Made by a program: the position numbers and the translations under genes
In this document: one piece after another, positions 25,081 through 35,104 of the stretch
Layout of the letters: every line of letters starts with the position of its first letter
Numbering within the stretch: position 1 is the first letter of the stretch
Notes under the pieces: generated by a model
What the model was told of the DNA's origin: nothing
The model's database searches: none
What the model saw: only the letters and a program-made list of their open reading frames with translations
Assembly: GCA_027603065.1 (NCBI GenBank)
Contig: JADGJP010000043.1
Coordinates: 142,594 to 206,593 of the forward strand
Length of the DNA stretch: 64,000 nt
DNA from: Geranomyces variabilis
Lineage: Eukaryota; Chytridiomycota; Chytridiomycetes; Spizellomycetales; Powellomycetaceae
Reading direction: 5' to 3'

Positions 25081-26840
25081 ATGTCTTCAAACACCACCCT
25101 CGACCAACCGGCTGCTAAAATGAACGCACCACAGACCCAGAACCGGAACCAGACCGACGCCCGCTCGCCCGTCAACATCGAGTCAGCCGCTCCCTCCAGA
25201 TCCTTCATTCCGTCATTCACCGCTGCCGAAACCCGCAACATTATCTTCTATATCATCGGAATAATGTGTTACAAGTTTGCCCTCGAATCTTTCAACGGAA
25301 CCATCAAGGCGCTGGCGCTGGATCGGTTAGCAAAGGCCGAAAAATACACCTGGACCGGCTACCTCGACGGCTTTAACCAGGCCGCCCAGTGCATTGGGTC
25401 CATCCTCATTGCTCCGCTTGTCAAGCGGTTCCCGACTCGCACTGTCCTCGCCGCTGCCGTCGCCGTCTTTTCAGTCGTCGCTTCGCTCGGCATGATTATC
25501 GAGGTCGCTACTGGCGGCAAGACCCCGCAGCAGTCATCCACAGGCAAAGCCATTGCCGGCGACTGGAACCCGCGCATTATTATTGGAATCTTTGCCCTCG
25601 CTGGAATCTCGCACGGCATGGTTGAGCTGATCCGCCGCGTCATCCCTGCGGACATCGTCGGCGGCAACGTCATGAAGCTCAAGAGAATGGACGCCACCGT
25701 GCATATCATGTACGAGGTCGCTGGAACCGGCGGTGCCTTCTTTGCTACATTCATGGCCCTCCGCATGGGCAAAGCCTATGCGCCCATCGCCACACCCATC
25801 GGATTTTTCTTTGCCGCACTTTTCTGGTCGCGCATCCGCGTCGAGCCCATCACCGCCTCGGCCCTCTCTGCGCTCGAGGCCCGCGAACAGCGCCGGCACG
25901 GCAACGTTGTCCTCAATGTTGCTAAGGACATTGTCGCATCGTTCGCGTCATTTGGAGTCAGCATTGTCGAAGGCGCGAAAATCATCTTTGGCAACCGCAA
26001 GTTCTCGTGGCTCATCCTTGGATACTCGCTGCCGCTCGTGCTTCACCGATACCTCGAGAACGGCCTCGCCGCCAACTTTTCATCCCTCGTGCTGAAAGAG
26101 TCAGCGTATGGATCTATCCTCGTCGGCGGGTCAAACTTTGGCGAGCTTTGCGGCGCGGCGTTTGTCTTTCTCTTCACCAACGCCATCAGGACCCCGCTGC
26201 CTTGGCTTCGTCTCGACGCTGTGACTCTGTCAATAGGGTGGGCGTTCTACAAGCGCACACCTGAGGGCTTTGGCGTCTCGCCTCTTGCCACCGCGTGGAT
26301 CATGGCCGCCATTCTTGTGCCTGTTTCGTTCGGCTGGGCCGCTGGCGACGTCTCTCTCAGGTAAGATAATTTTATCTCGAAGATTTCTATTCATCCCAAA
26401 ACCTTAACTCATCTCACACCTCTTTTCCCACCTCTTTCAGCGCATTTGTCCAATCCCACGTGTCCCGCCTCAAGCGCAAATCGTCCGTCTCGCCGCTCGG
26501 TAGCGTCATGGCATTCCTCTACTGCACCTACATTGTCATCTACGCAATCGCGAATCCCGTCATTGGCAAGTGGCTTGACAACATGGTCAAGGACGAAACG
26601 AAACTTGCTGGCGGCAACGCCAAACTCGGCGAGCTCGCCGCCGCCGAGCAGTATTTCAAGATCATTGGCGGAATCATGTTTTCGTGCCTTGGCGTCGTGA
26701 TCTTTGCTGCGACGTTTTTGCCAAAGGGAAGCTGGGCGTTCAACCCGTCGTTGGAAGAAGACTACCCGCAGCATCACGATGAGGCGGAGGATGAGTACGA
26801 CCCGAATTACAAGGCCAAGGCGATTGAGACCATCGGATAG
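25081..26840 (+). CDS. MFS-like multi-span membrane transporter
   Basis: Two exons, 25081-26360 and 26441-26840, give 559 aa with a phase-2 junction. A polar 50-residue N-terminus precedes about ten to twelve hydrophobic segments, for example NIIFYIIGIMCYKFALES, TVLAAAVAVFSVVASLGMII, IIIGIFALAGISHGMVELI and GAFFATFMALRM. The final span, IGGIMFSCLGVVIFAATFL, is followed by an acidic tail. The pattern of spans around a central cytosolic loop fits the major facilitator superfamily, in a fungal branch I cannot name. Substrate unknown. The start at 25081 was preferred to the longer open frame from 24757, whose extra residues look like translated leader. It lies tail to tail with the mitochondrial carrier. 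Confidence 0.75.
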
Positions 26841-27240
26841 CGATTTTCGTTTGCATCTCTCCCTCCTCCAATCCATCTTCATTTGTGCATTAGTCATAAG
26901 TCTCTCATATCAGATTTTCTTTCTGCCGGCATAACGGGGAGGCGGGGCTTGGGGGGAAGGGGGGGCGAGATTGGGTTCTGACAGGGCTGTTAGGCTGTCA
27001 TCCGGCTTGCGTCTCGTTACACACTTACCGGGCGTGGTGCCGCTCGCTGCTGGCATCATTGTCGCAGGCACGATGTTGTCGAAGTTCATTTCAGGCATTT
27101 CGTGAAGTCGGGTCGAAAAACAGGGTTGCTGGGATGTGAGAGCTCAGTGGCGAGATCCTATTGTAGTGACCTGCGGCTCGATTGTACCGAGGCTTGGGCA
27201 CTTTTAAACTTGTTTTCAATCTATTCAAATCATGAAAAAT
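26841..27240. other. Intergenic region between convergent genes
   Basis: This holds the 3' ends of the transporter (plus) and carrier (minus) genes. Small minus-strand ORFs here have no support. A G-rich run lies near 26937-26970. Confidence 0.5.
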
Positions 27241-28745
27241 CTATATTGGAGCTATGCCTGATAACTTCCTGAGTTGCTCAAAGGCAAGAAGCGAAAGCAC
27301 GCTATGCGGCCACAGCCGAACAAACGACATAGCGAACCCACGGTCTAAAGAAAAAGAAAAAAAAAATAAAAGAAAAAACAAGCCGTAACTTCAGTATAGG
27401 CCCGCGGTGCGGTCAAAAAGAATAACAGGAACTGACAGAACGCGAAAACCCCTGCGTTGCAAAAACTTGTTAGCCTTTGAATATTTGGGAGAGGCAATTG
27501 AGAGCGGAAGTGAGCTGAGACTGACCTTCTTGACGAAACACTGTGGCAACACAATGCAGGGAGCTGCGGTATTTATGAGATTTGTCCGCCATGATTCTGG
27601 TTTTCACCACGTCAACTAAGCGGGAGTCAACCCAGGTCAGCTTTACAGGTCAATAAGGAGTCGAAGCAATCACACAAAGGCTGCTAACCTGGTGCCGACA
27701 CGGCGGAGCACACGAAACCTGCCGCGCCTGACGCAGCCAAGTGGGTCGCAAATCCTTCTTGGAATACATTTGGAAAATCGTCCAGCAACCTGCACAGTAA
27801 CCAAGCAGTCGTTAAAGTCAAACTCTGCCAGGCCGATCGCGGACTGTGGAGCGCTTACAAGTATTTCACAAAATCGTAGGTGCCCAGTTGTGAGCTCGTG
27901 AGAATGCCCGCCCGCACAACAGTTGGACCAACCGCGCGATACAAGCCCTTGACCCCACCCTCTGTGCGAATGATGGTTGTAAAATGTTGTGCAAGCGAGC
28001 CAGTCGCATTTGGCGTTTGCATCCTGACCTTGAGCTGTTGTGAAAAACAAATAATGTCTCCATCAGCGTAGCGTGGCAGCCGTCTGTGAAGGGCCAGCAC
28101 GTACCAAATCCGCTGGATTCGCTATCGCCGCACCAATCATTCCACTTGCCATTCCTCCTCCCAGCTTTACAGCTAAACCTCCGCCGTTGCGACGCTTCTC
28201 TCCATCGCCGCTAATGGCTAATATGGTGGCCTTACATGCGTCGTATCCTCCCATTCGAATGCCAGAGTAGGTTCCTTCGCGCAGAAGCGAGGCCGAAAGA
28301 CCTTTATAGACGCTGCGCAGGCCTTCAGTGCGCACGAGGTTGATGAGAGTTGTGTACCAATTCGGGGAACGACTGGTTGCAGTCGACGTGGCCGTTGTAT
28401 GGGAGAGCTGTTGGCGCACTTTGACCCTGTAACCAAGCGACAAAGCGAGAGAGAAGAGAGAGGCAAGCGATCAGGATTGGGGAACGGTGCGGCAAGTTCC
28501 TGTTGCTGGTTTACAGGTCAAAAGGGTTTGTGAAGCAAGCGGCAATCTTGAAACGAAAATTCCGACAGTCAGCCTAAATTTCGTCGGGTCATGAGCGGAA
28601 TGCGAGTCTGTTGTTGACTCGCCATGTTAGAGCACCCAGCAAGGACAATCTTTGGCAGCAAAGAGTGCTGGGCCAGTGGAGGTGCCGGCTGCAGCCCGGC
28701 GACGGCAGGGCCTGCCACTGGCACGGCTTCTCTGGACGGCGACAT
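27241..28745 (-). CDS. Mitochondrial carrier (SLC25; dicarboxylate/UCP-type)
   Basis: Eight exons (28745-28623, 28546-28515, 28426-28105, 28034-27859, 27789-27689, 27615-27526, 27451-27437, 27344-27241) give 320 aa. All three carrier repeats are recovered with their signatures: TNPFDLVKVRQQL, ANPADLLKVRMQ and APVDVVKTRIM, matching Px[DE]xx[KR]. Repeat-end elements EGLRSVYKGLSASLLRE, GGVKGLYRAVGPTVVR and EGVFAFYRGFAMSFVR are also present, and the protein ends FEQLRKL. This defines six spans in the inner mitochondrial membrane. The signatures are nearest the dicarboxylate, oxoglutarate and UCP branch, but substrate contact residues were not compared. Two splice features stand out: intron 1 needs a GC-AG donor (ATG|GCGAGT), and exon 7 is only 15 nt. 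Both are required to keep carrier motifs in frame. Confidence 0.88.
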
Positions 28746-28987
28746 TTGTTGTATTGACTACGAAGGGTTTTGAACCGAAAGAGGGTCGCGCGAGGTCGCG
28801 TTGTCCGTTGCGCATCTGCCATTTACTACGCCCCGTAAATCCCGTGCACCAGGTCTAACCCGCTTGTGCTTCGCTCGCTTCTTGTCACCGCCACTTCGTA
28901 GCCTTTCAAGTGCCCAGGAAGAATAATGCGTTTGTTGTGTGGTGGATGGCGCCCCGATTCCCCGATTCCCCATTCCCCCTGAAGCAA

Positions 28988-29468
28988 ATGACCAGCCAGC
29001 TCCCGGCTGCCATCCGCCGCCACCACCCAACACTCTTGGTGTTCCTGGCGCAATTCACCATCATCCTGGTCTTGGCTCTCTTTGGTGTACACACCTTTCC
29101 TGGCCAGTGTCTTTGCGATGATGCAAGACAGCCAGACTACGAACGCTTTTCAACGCCAGGGCTCTTTGTCAGGTACTAATCACAAGCAACGCAGCCAAGC
29201 ACAGCTTGTTTCTCTGATATTTCTTTCGCTCAATTGCTTTTCTCAAAGTGACGCAACTTGTGCGCAGCGTGCAGAATCCAAGGGCTGGGGGCAGTATTGC
29301 TTTCCAGGGGCTTCCGGGTACATGGCCGTCGTGCCCGACTTGGCTTCTCCAGCCTACTCCACCTGGGTTCTCCTGCTTGTCTTCCTTGGGGGAGTCGTTC
29401 CCGTGATCATGCTTTGTGCAGTAAATCCAGGTCTCCGCAGGAAGTTTTATGGGAACTTGTGTGATTAG
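28988..29468 (+). CDS. Two-pass membrane protein, divergent member of the Cys-loop family
   Basis: Two exons, 28988-29172 and 29249-29468, join in phase 2 and give 134 aa. A first span (LLVFLAQFTIILVLALFGV) is followed by a Cys-bearing loop (GQCLCDDARQ, then SDATCAQR and QYCFPG). A second span (WVLLLVFLGGVVPVIMLCAV) and a short basic tail (NPGLRRKFYGN) complete it. Span-loop-span layout, a CxC near the first span and a phase-2 intron just before the next Cys are shared with the genes at 35105, 36229 and 61102. The proline-rich LPxY tail is missing here. A broken copy of its first exon lies at 42.6 kb. Function unknown. The homology rests on layout and intron position more than on residue identity. 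Confidence 0.6.
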
Positions 29469-29856
29469 CCCGTGCGCGGGTAGCAGTGGCCAAAACCAAC
29501 AGACGTTCCGAGTGCTGGACACTTCACCCGTTTGCATACACTACTGCTCAAGCGTTAGATATACTGTATATAGCATCATCTGAAAAAAAAATAGAATGGT
29601 CCCGGGTTTTGTCGGAGTATTCCAGTTCAAACACGGCCCGCTTTGGCGGGGGAAGGTCTTGCGGTCACCGCCGTTTCCGCGCGAGGGCGGTCGCGCGTGT
29701 CAGCCACATACTGTAAAACAACCAACAGCACCGCCATAATGCGCAGGTGCCTTCACCACCACGCACTTGGCACTTGTTCTGCATGCTGACGACCCGTATC
29801 GCCGTCACGGCACGCTCCCCTGGCAAAGACTTTCAAGCAGCGACCGTTTCAAAAGG

Positions 29857-30330
29857 TCAGTAGCGCGAGAAGGTCAACGCGGAACGATGTAAGGCATCTC
29901 GTCGGTCTCCGGGACTGGCCACATTATTATTATTGCTATCGGTGGTTCCCTCCGGCGTGCAACGCTCAATGAGCCGGGCACGGGCATCAGGCGCATGATG
30001 CGTGTCAAGCGTGTCGTGCGAAAAGTTAGTCTTCCTTCCCGAGCCCCTCCCCTTCGGCGGTTGGGCAAGCGATTGAGTGCTTTCCTGTTGCTGGGCAGCC
30101 AGTCCCAAAAGAGTATCGAAGGATGTTTTTATTGCTTTTTTCCTCCTTCGGCGTGCAACGCTCGTCACCCTACATGGGATCGCATCCGCGATAAAATTGA
30201 TGAGCCGGGCACGGGCATCAGGCGCATGATGCGTGTCAAGCGTGTCGTGCGAAAAGATAGTCTTCCTTCCTGAGCCCCTCCCCTTCGGCGGTTGGGCAAG
30301 CGATTGAGTGCTTTCCTGTTGCCGACCCAT
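29857..30330 (-). CDS. Hypothetical basic protein with in-frame internal duplication
   Basis: Read from the first ATG at 30330 the ORF gives 157 aa. It contains two nearly identical copies of a segment beginning QQESTQSLAQPPKGRGSGRK and ending HDTLDTHHAPDARARLI, offset by exactly 231 bp, or 77 codons. Frame-preserving duplication and near-identity suggest a translated sequence, but no domain is recognised. It is rich in Arg, Gln and Ser. The frame stays open upstream without an ATG, so an upstream exon is possible. It could also be non-coding repeat that is open by chance. Confidence 0.35.
   Translation of the reverse strand: MGRQQESTQSLAQPPKGRGSGRKTIFSHDTLDTHHAPDARARLINFIADAIPCRVTSVARRRRKKAIKTSFDTLLGLAAQQQESTQSLAQPPKGRGSGRKTNFSHDTLDTHHAPDARARLIERCTPEGTTDSNNNNVASPGDRRDALHRSALTFSRY
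29970..30090. repeat. Direct repeat, copy 1 (121 bp)
   Basis: This copy begins TGAGCCGGGCACGGGCATCA and ends CTTTCCTGTTG. Copy 2 lies at 30201-30321 with only a few mismatches. Confidence 0.9.
30201..30321. repeat. Direct repeat, copy 2 (121 bp)
   Basis: This is the second copy of the 29970-30090 unit, offset 231 bp. The flanking CGGCGTGCAACGCTC is shared too, but here about 35 bp of extra sequence separates it from the repeat core. Confidence 0.9.
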
Positions 30331-30772
30331 TTTGGTCGCGACTTTGGTATGAAAGCTGACTTTTGTGGTTTGAAGACTCAGCGTTACTGACCATGGCCCT
30401 TGGTTTTCGAGCCCACTTTGCAGAGACGCATTGAACTTAAGGCCGTGAACCTGGCATATACCTTTTTCGCATGTGCAAAGTCGGCATGGCAATTCATCGC
30501 TATTAGGTACGATTAATTCTCATACAGCGCCCTTCGCTCCGCGGAACCTTGTCTGACCTTCTGGAAAGTGTAGCGGCCCTTGAAGACCCCTCGCTGTTAG
30601 TGAATCCGCAATTGAGTTAACGGCGCCGCCATTGCTTCACAGAGCATCCCGCGCGGCCCGCGCCAACTCTTAGGTACGAGGAATTAGGCCTGTCTGTGCA
30701 GGCGGCGCTGAGCGAAAGCTAGTCTGGCGCATATGACAGTGTGGAACTCTGGGGACAAAAGAGGCGACAGGT

Positions 30773-31064
30773 CTAATTCACGATATCACCGGCGAGTCCT
30801 CGCACGCACATTACACGATGTTGTATGACCGCAGTCAGTATATGAATAGTATTGTGCCACCAACAGTTGTATTGGTCGGCAATGAAATATACAAAGTCCC
30901 TCTCGCTACCGCGCTTCACCTCGTGTATCACGTACAGCTCTGGTGAAAACTGGACCGTTACGTAGAACGACACCTCGCGGTCCAGGATGTGAAAGGAAGG
31001 CACAATAATCTTGTCGGCAACAGCCGGGCGGTGCGCAATCAGCCGCCGGATTTGTGCCCTGGAA
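30773..31064 (-). pseudogene. Gene fragment of unknown family
   Basis: An open minus-strand stretch with coding character reads VPSFHILDREVSFYVTVQFS, then ELYVIHEVKRGSERDFVYF, and ends at a stop. No ATG starts it. The frame is cut on its 5' side by the long inverted repeat at 31065. It may be the detached 3' part of the decayed gene to its right. I do not recognise the family. Confidence 0.35.
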
Positions 31065-31165
31065 CAGCCAGTGGACAAAAGTCGGAGATGCCCCACAGCC
31101 GCCAAGCAGTGCACTCTCTTCCTGCGAAGATTTTTGGGGGATCTCCGACTTTTGTCCTCTGGCTG
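31065..31165. repeat. Perfect-looking hairpin: ~29 bp inverted repeat arms, 42 nt loop
   Basis: The left arm starts at 31065 (CAGCCAGTGGACAAAAGTCG and on to 31094). The right arm is its reverse complement at 31137-31165 (CGACTTTTGTCCTCTGGCTG at its end), with about two mismatches. It looks like a miniature inverted-repeat element or a palindromic junction. Confidence 0.85.
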
Positions 31166-31323
31166 TAGTTTTTGCCAGACTCAGATAATCGCTTTTGGCG
31201 TGCTTCAAATGCAGCCGTGCTCCCGGTCCAGAGTTCTCCGCACATCCATGCTCCCGCTCAGCAATGGTGAAGTCAACATTTTTGCCTCGGCGGGCTGCAC
31301 CCGAGCGTTCCGTCTTCTCGCTC

Positions 31324-32280
31324 TAGTCAGATGTCGACATCATGTCGCCATACGTCAACTTAGGCATACCGGGAACCTCAGCAAATGCCAGCGCTGCCTG
31401 AGCATCGAAGGGACGCTCGCCCAGTGAGTATTGCGCGTACTTGCTAATGTACGCTGCCATTGCTTGGAGACATTTCACAATGTACCGCACGTCGGCATTG
31501 CCGCCAAGGTAAGAGCCTGCACCGCAGCAATACATGCCGACTGCCAGTCTGTCGCTGATGCACGGTGAACACCTGTAAGTTCTTGCGCTTTCTGCAAGAC
31601 GTTTCACTCAGATTAAAAAGAAAACGCGGCGAAGTTTTGCAGATCGTAATTTGTACGTGCCAATGACCGGGCCCGGTAGGCCTCAAGTCCAACCTTACAA
31701 CCCACAAGGACGGATGCGAAAAAGATCTCACAAACTGAAGGGGTGGTCGCAGGAGGCGGCCGAAATAAAGGCCAAATGCATAAGGGGGTTGATCGTCGGA
31801 CTCGTGTACAAACTGGAGCGAGTGCGAGGGGTTCCCATTGTTGTCGTGCGATAAGAAAAAAAACATTTCTTCACATTGGTAAGCACGCCGAAAACGCCAG
31901 CTTGTGCTTTCTTTGCCCTGCGCCTGGCGTGACATGTAATCGCCATATCGCCATATACGTCAAGAGCTGCTTGCGGCCGGCGGGTGTTATCGCTGTCTTG
32001 GCTGCGATAATCAGGGAAACGTTTTCCACTTTGACCCCGGCTGGTTCGCCGATAGACCAGACAGTAGTCAGCGTCTCCATTGAGGGTAAGCTGGGCTTCT
32101 CCGTAATGTTTGAGGGGGTTTGGGATTGGAACCCAGACGAGCGACGTGTTCCATCGCTTCGGTCAAGCACATGTCGATCTTACTTGCGATCCAGAAAGGA
32201 TAGGGAAGCGTCCACGGCCGGAAGCTGATTCAGTTTCTGAAGGTCCAGAAGGTACGGGCGCGACGTAGCGCTCGAGTGGA
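31324..32280 (-). pseudogene. Decayed PD-(D/E)xK-like (Crinkler-type) protein gene
   Basis: Coding traces change frame several times. From right to left they read LQKLNQLPAVDASLSFLDR, AQLTLNGDADYC, then (next frame) VKVENVSLIIAAKT followed by RKQLLTYMAIW, VFGVLTNVKKC, then after a shift in a T8 run FFLSHDNNGN and SLQFVHES, and finally KCLQAMAAYISKYAQYSL near the stop at 31324. A GDADY strand followed by LIIAAKT resembles the D...ExK core of PD-(D/E)xK nuclease folds seen in Crinkler-like proteins of chytrids and oomycetes. Here the Glu of ExK would be Ala. At least two frameshifts and no intact start make it a pseudogene. The family assignment is tentative. Confidence 0.45.
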
Positions 32281-32650
32281 GACTCGACGTCGACACCCGT
32301 CACAGTTTGGGCTTGGTCAGCGGCCAGATTGCGACGGAGAATTGTTGCCGGTCAGCCCCACGGCGCTGAGAAGTTCTTGGGCGTTCGCGCCGCGACTCAG
32401 CCTGTTGTTGTAGCTTTCCAGAAGGGACGGACGGCAAGGACGAGGAGTCGCGGAAAGCCGCAGGCTACAACGCCGACGCAGGAAAGAAAGCGCGACTTGC
32501 CGCTTGTGGTCGGTGACTTGTGGGCGCATGTTCTTCCTTCTTCCTTCTACGAATCCTCGTCCCAAAGAGGCTGTTGCAGTGCACTCACTGTTCCTGACTT
32601 TTCGCCCCCACGAACACCTCGTACCGTTTTTGTTTGCGGCTGCAATGGCG

Positions 32651-32661
32651 AGATATAAAAG
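32651..32661 (+). promoter_or_regulatory. TATA box of the chitin deacetylase gene
   Basis: AGATATAAAAG lies about 85 bp upstream of the ATG at 32739. Confidence 0.6.
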
Positions 32662-32738
32662 ACGCAGAGCGGTGGTCGCTGCCCGCCTTCTTGCCTGCAG
32701 CAGCCTCGTTTCTCCACTCTCAGCCTAGACCGACGGAA

Positions 32739-34169
32739 ATGAAGCTCTCACTGGTGCTGTCCCTTGCTTTGGCCGGGAATGCCCTCGCGCACCCTAAGAA
32801 ATGTCATCACGGCGGAGCGGCGGTGACCTTGACAGCCTCGCCCATCGAAATTCCCACCGGAACTGGCGACGAGCCAGGATACCCCAGCGGACCCCAGCCC
32901 ACCTACGCTGGCAACAACGCCCCGTCAGTGACCGTTCTTCCCGGTTCGACCAAAACAGTTGTTGTGGCCTCGACCTTTGTTTCTACCCTCCCCGGGACTG
33001 TTGCCACAATCTCGACCGGTCACGGATCGACAGTTATCTCACGCCCTCCGGTCACGACCACAGTCTCAACCGCACACACCATTGTCACCGTGGTTCCCGG
33101 CTCTACCTCGTCCGTTGCCGTCACTCCGGCCTCGCACAGCACTTTGGCTCCGTCGTCGACGTCGACCCGCATCGTTCCGACCGGAACCCCCGGTCCCGAC
33201 GGTCAATGCGGCGTGAAGGGTTGGATCTGCGGCAAGGGTGAATGCTGCTCCAGCAGCGGCTACTGCGGAACCACCGCGGATTACTGCGGCAACGGCTGCA
33301 ATCCCGCCGCGGGTTTCTGCCTCCCCACCCCACCTTTGCCCCCCGTGCCCACTGACATTTCGGGACGCGACTCCAACGTCCCCGCCAAGGTCATCGAGAA
33401 CTGCGTGAACAAGGGCGACGCTGCTTTCACATTTGATGATGGACCGGGAGTCTACAATACAGAGCTGCTGGCCGTCTTGAAAAAGTACAACGTCAAGGCT
33501 ACCTTTTTCATGAACGGTAACAACTACCAGTGTGCCCTCGAAGAGAAAGGCGCGGCAAGCGTTCGCGCTGTGCTCGCTGCCGGCCACCAGCTTGCTAGGT
33601 AAAGCACGGCTTCGCTCGCTGCTTTGGCTTTTATGGTTTTACTCAGTGACTAACACCTTGGCTTCCCCACCAGCCACACCTGGTCGCACCCGATGCCGTT
33701 CAACGAACAATCTGCCGGACAGACGCTTTATCAAGTGCGCAAGAATGAAGACATGTTTGTCCGTCTTATCGGCGAAACCCCCAAGTATTTCCGCCCTCCT
33801 CAAGGCCAAATCAATGACGCCCAAGTCAAGCAGATCGCTGCCCTCGGGTACAAGATTATCAACTGGTCGATCGACACTGAAGACTCATTGGGTAAAACCT
33901 GGCAAACTTCCGAAAAGACCATCCAGACCGAGCTCGACGTCAACAAGCAGCAGCACCCATTGATCCTCAACCATGAAGTTATCGAAAACACTGTTCGCAA
34001 GGTCATTCCCTGGTTCCTCGAGAAATACAGCAAGCGCTTCAACTGGGTTACCGTCGCCGAGTGCCTCGGAGACCACTCCAAGCCTTACATGACGGTTCCC
34101 CTGCTCGCCGGCTCCAGCGGCACCTGTGTCGATTCTGACAAGGACGGCTCGCTCCTTCCTGGCCAGTAA
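32739..34169 (+). CDS. Secreted chitin deacetylase with CBM18 chitin-binding domain
   Basis: Two exons, 32739-33598 and 33674-34169, join in phase 2 (451 aa). A signal peptide (LSLVLSLALAGNALA) leads to a Ser/Thr/Val-rich linker likely to be O-glycosylated. One hevein-type CBM18 follows at about 157-195 (QCGVKGWICGKGECC, then SGYCG and DYCG). The NodB deacetylase domain carries all five motifs: AFTFDDGP (metal and base Asp), SHTWSHP (metal His pair), YFRPPQGQ, INWSIDTED and LILNHEV. Members of CE4 remove acetyl groups from chitin to give chitosan in the wall or periplasm. No C-terminal GPI signal is seen, so it is probably soluble or bound through the CBM. It is intact, with its own TATA box, beside decayed sequence on both sides. 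Confidence 0.95.
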
Positions 34170-35104
34170 AGCAGGACGGTGTTACCCTCTTCCTTATGAC
34201 TCTTCCTCCCTCATGGCGTATGCGGTCGTTCTTCCGCCCTTGCCGCATTATCCCCCTGTTGCATAGACTAGGGCGTAAAAACCACCCCCGCTATACTTAG
34301 ACGCGCTGTTATGGAAAGTAAGAATTGCCCCATCGCTTTTCTATCGCGCTCTGTTTTTGAAATACAGTAGTAGCCTTGCCGGACCATAGCCTGGCCGGAC
34401 CAGGACACGAAAACTCTGGCACCGGGTAAAATTCCCTTGCAGCCGCCGATACAAGGGCTTGCTCAACGTCGCGCTTGCGATCTGACGATTGCTTGGATTT
34501 GCCCGTATACTCCTGTCGCTGTGAACTACGAACGCCTTACTTTAAATCCGGAGTTTACTGAGGATTGAGGCCGGCAATACATATGCCAGCGTTGAAGAAC
34601 AAGGCAGTCAGCGGTCGCGAAAAGCGCAGCGGCTTCGAGCCGCATTGTGGGAGGGGCCGACACTTTCGTTAGGGTAAGATGCCAGACCACTACCATGCTA
34701 GGTATCGCCCGCCGCAAACCTTGACGAGCTTTTCTTCAAAAAACTGGAAATTCACGCCACTCCGATCACTCTACGGTCCACCGTCACTCCCGCTCCTGCC
34801 CCTAACGCTGCCGTAATGCGCTCTATGGTCGGAAGGGTCGAAAAGAATACTCTGTGCGATTCAAGTACTCGAAGCTACGGAGTGTCGCACAAGTGCTTCA
34901 CCCATGGCTTGACTGTACCGGGCCAAGCCGCTTGTGTTAAGTAGCCCAATGTGCCCGCTTGCACTTCATGGTCGCCGATCGGACCTAAAGACGCGACTTG
35001 CCTCAGTCTGCGCTCATCGCCACGAATATTTGCTACCCTATATTTCCAAAAAGTTTGTCTATGTCTACGGATATCGCGACATGTATGTTCCTTTGAGATG
35101 ATTT
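34170..35104. repeat. Subtelomeric decayed sequence; partial copy of the 62.46-62.83 kb region
   Basis: No gene is intact. 34683-34720 (GACCACTACCATGCT...) matches the 3' end of the lectin-like gene at 62457. 34830-34980 (CGAAAAGAATACTC, TCGAAGCTACGGAGTGTC, GGCCAAGCCGCTTG, TTCATGGTCGCC) matches 62655-62832 in the same order. The CGGCTTCGAGCCGCATTGT block at 34628 recurs at 35910. Confidence 0.7.
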
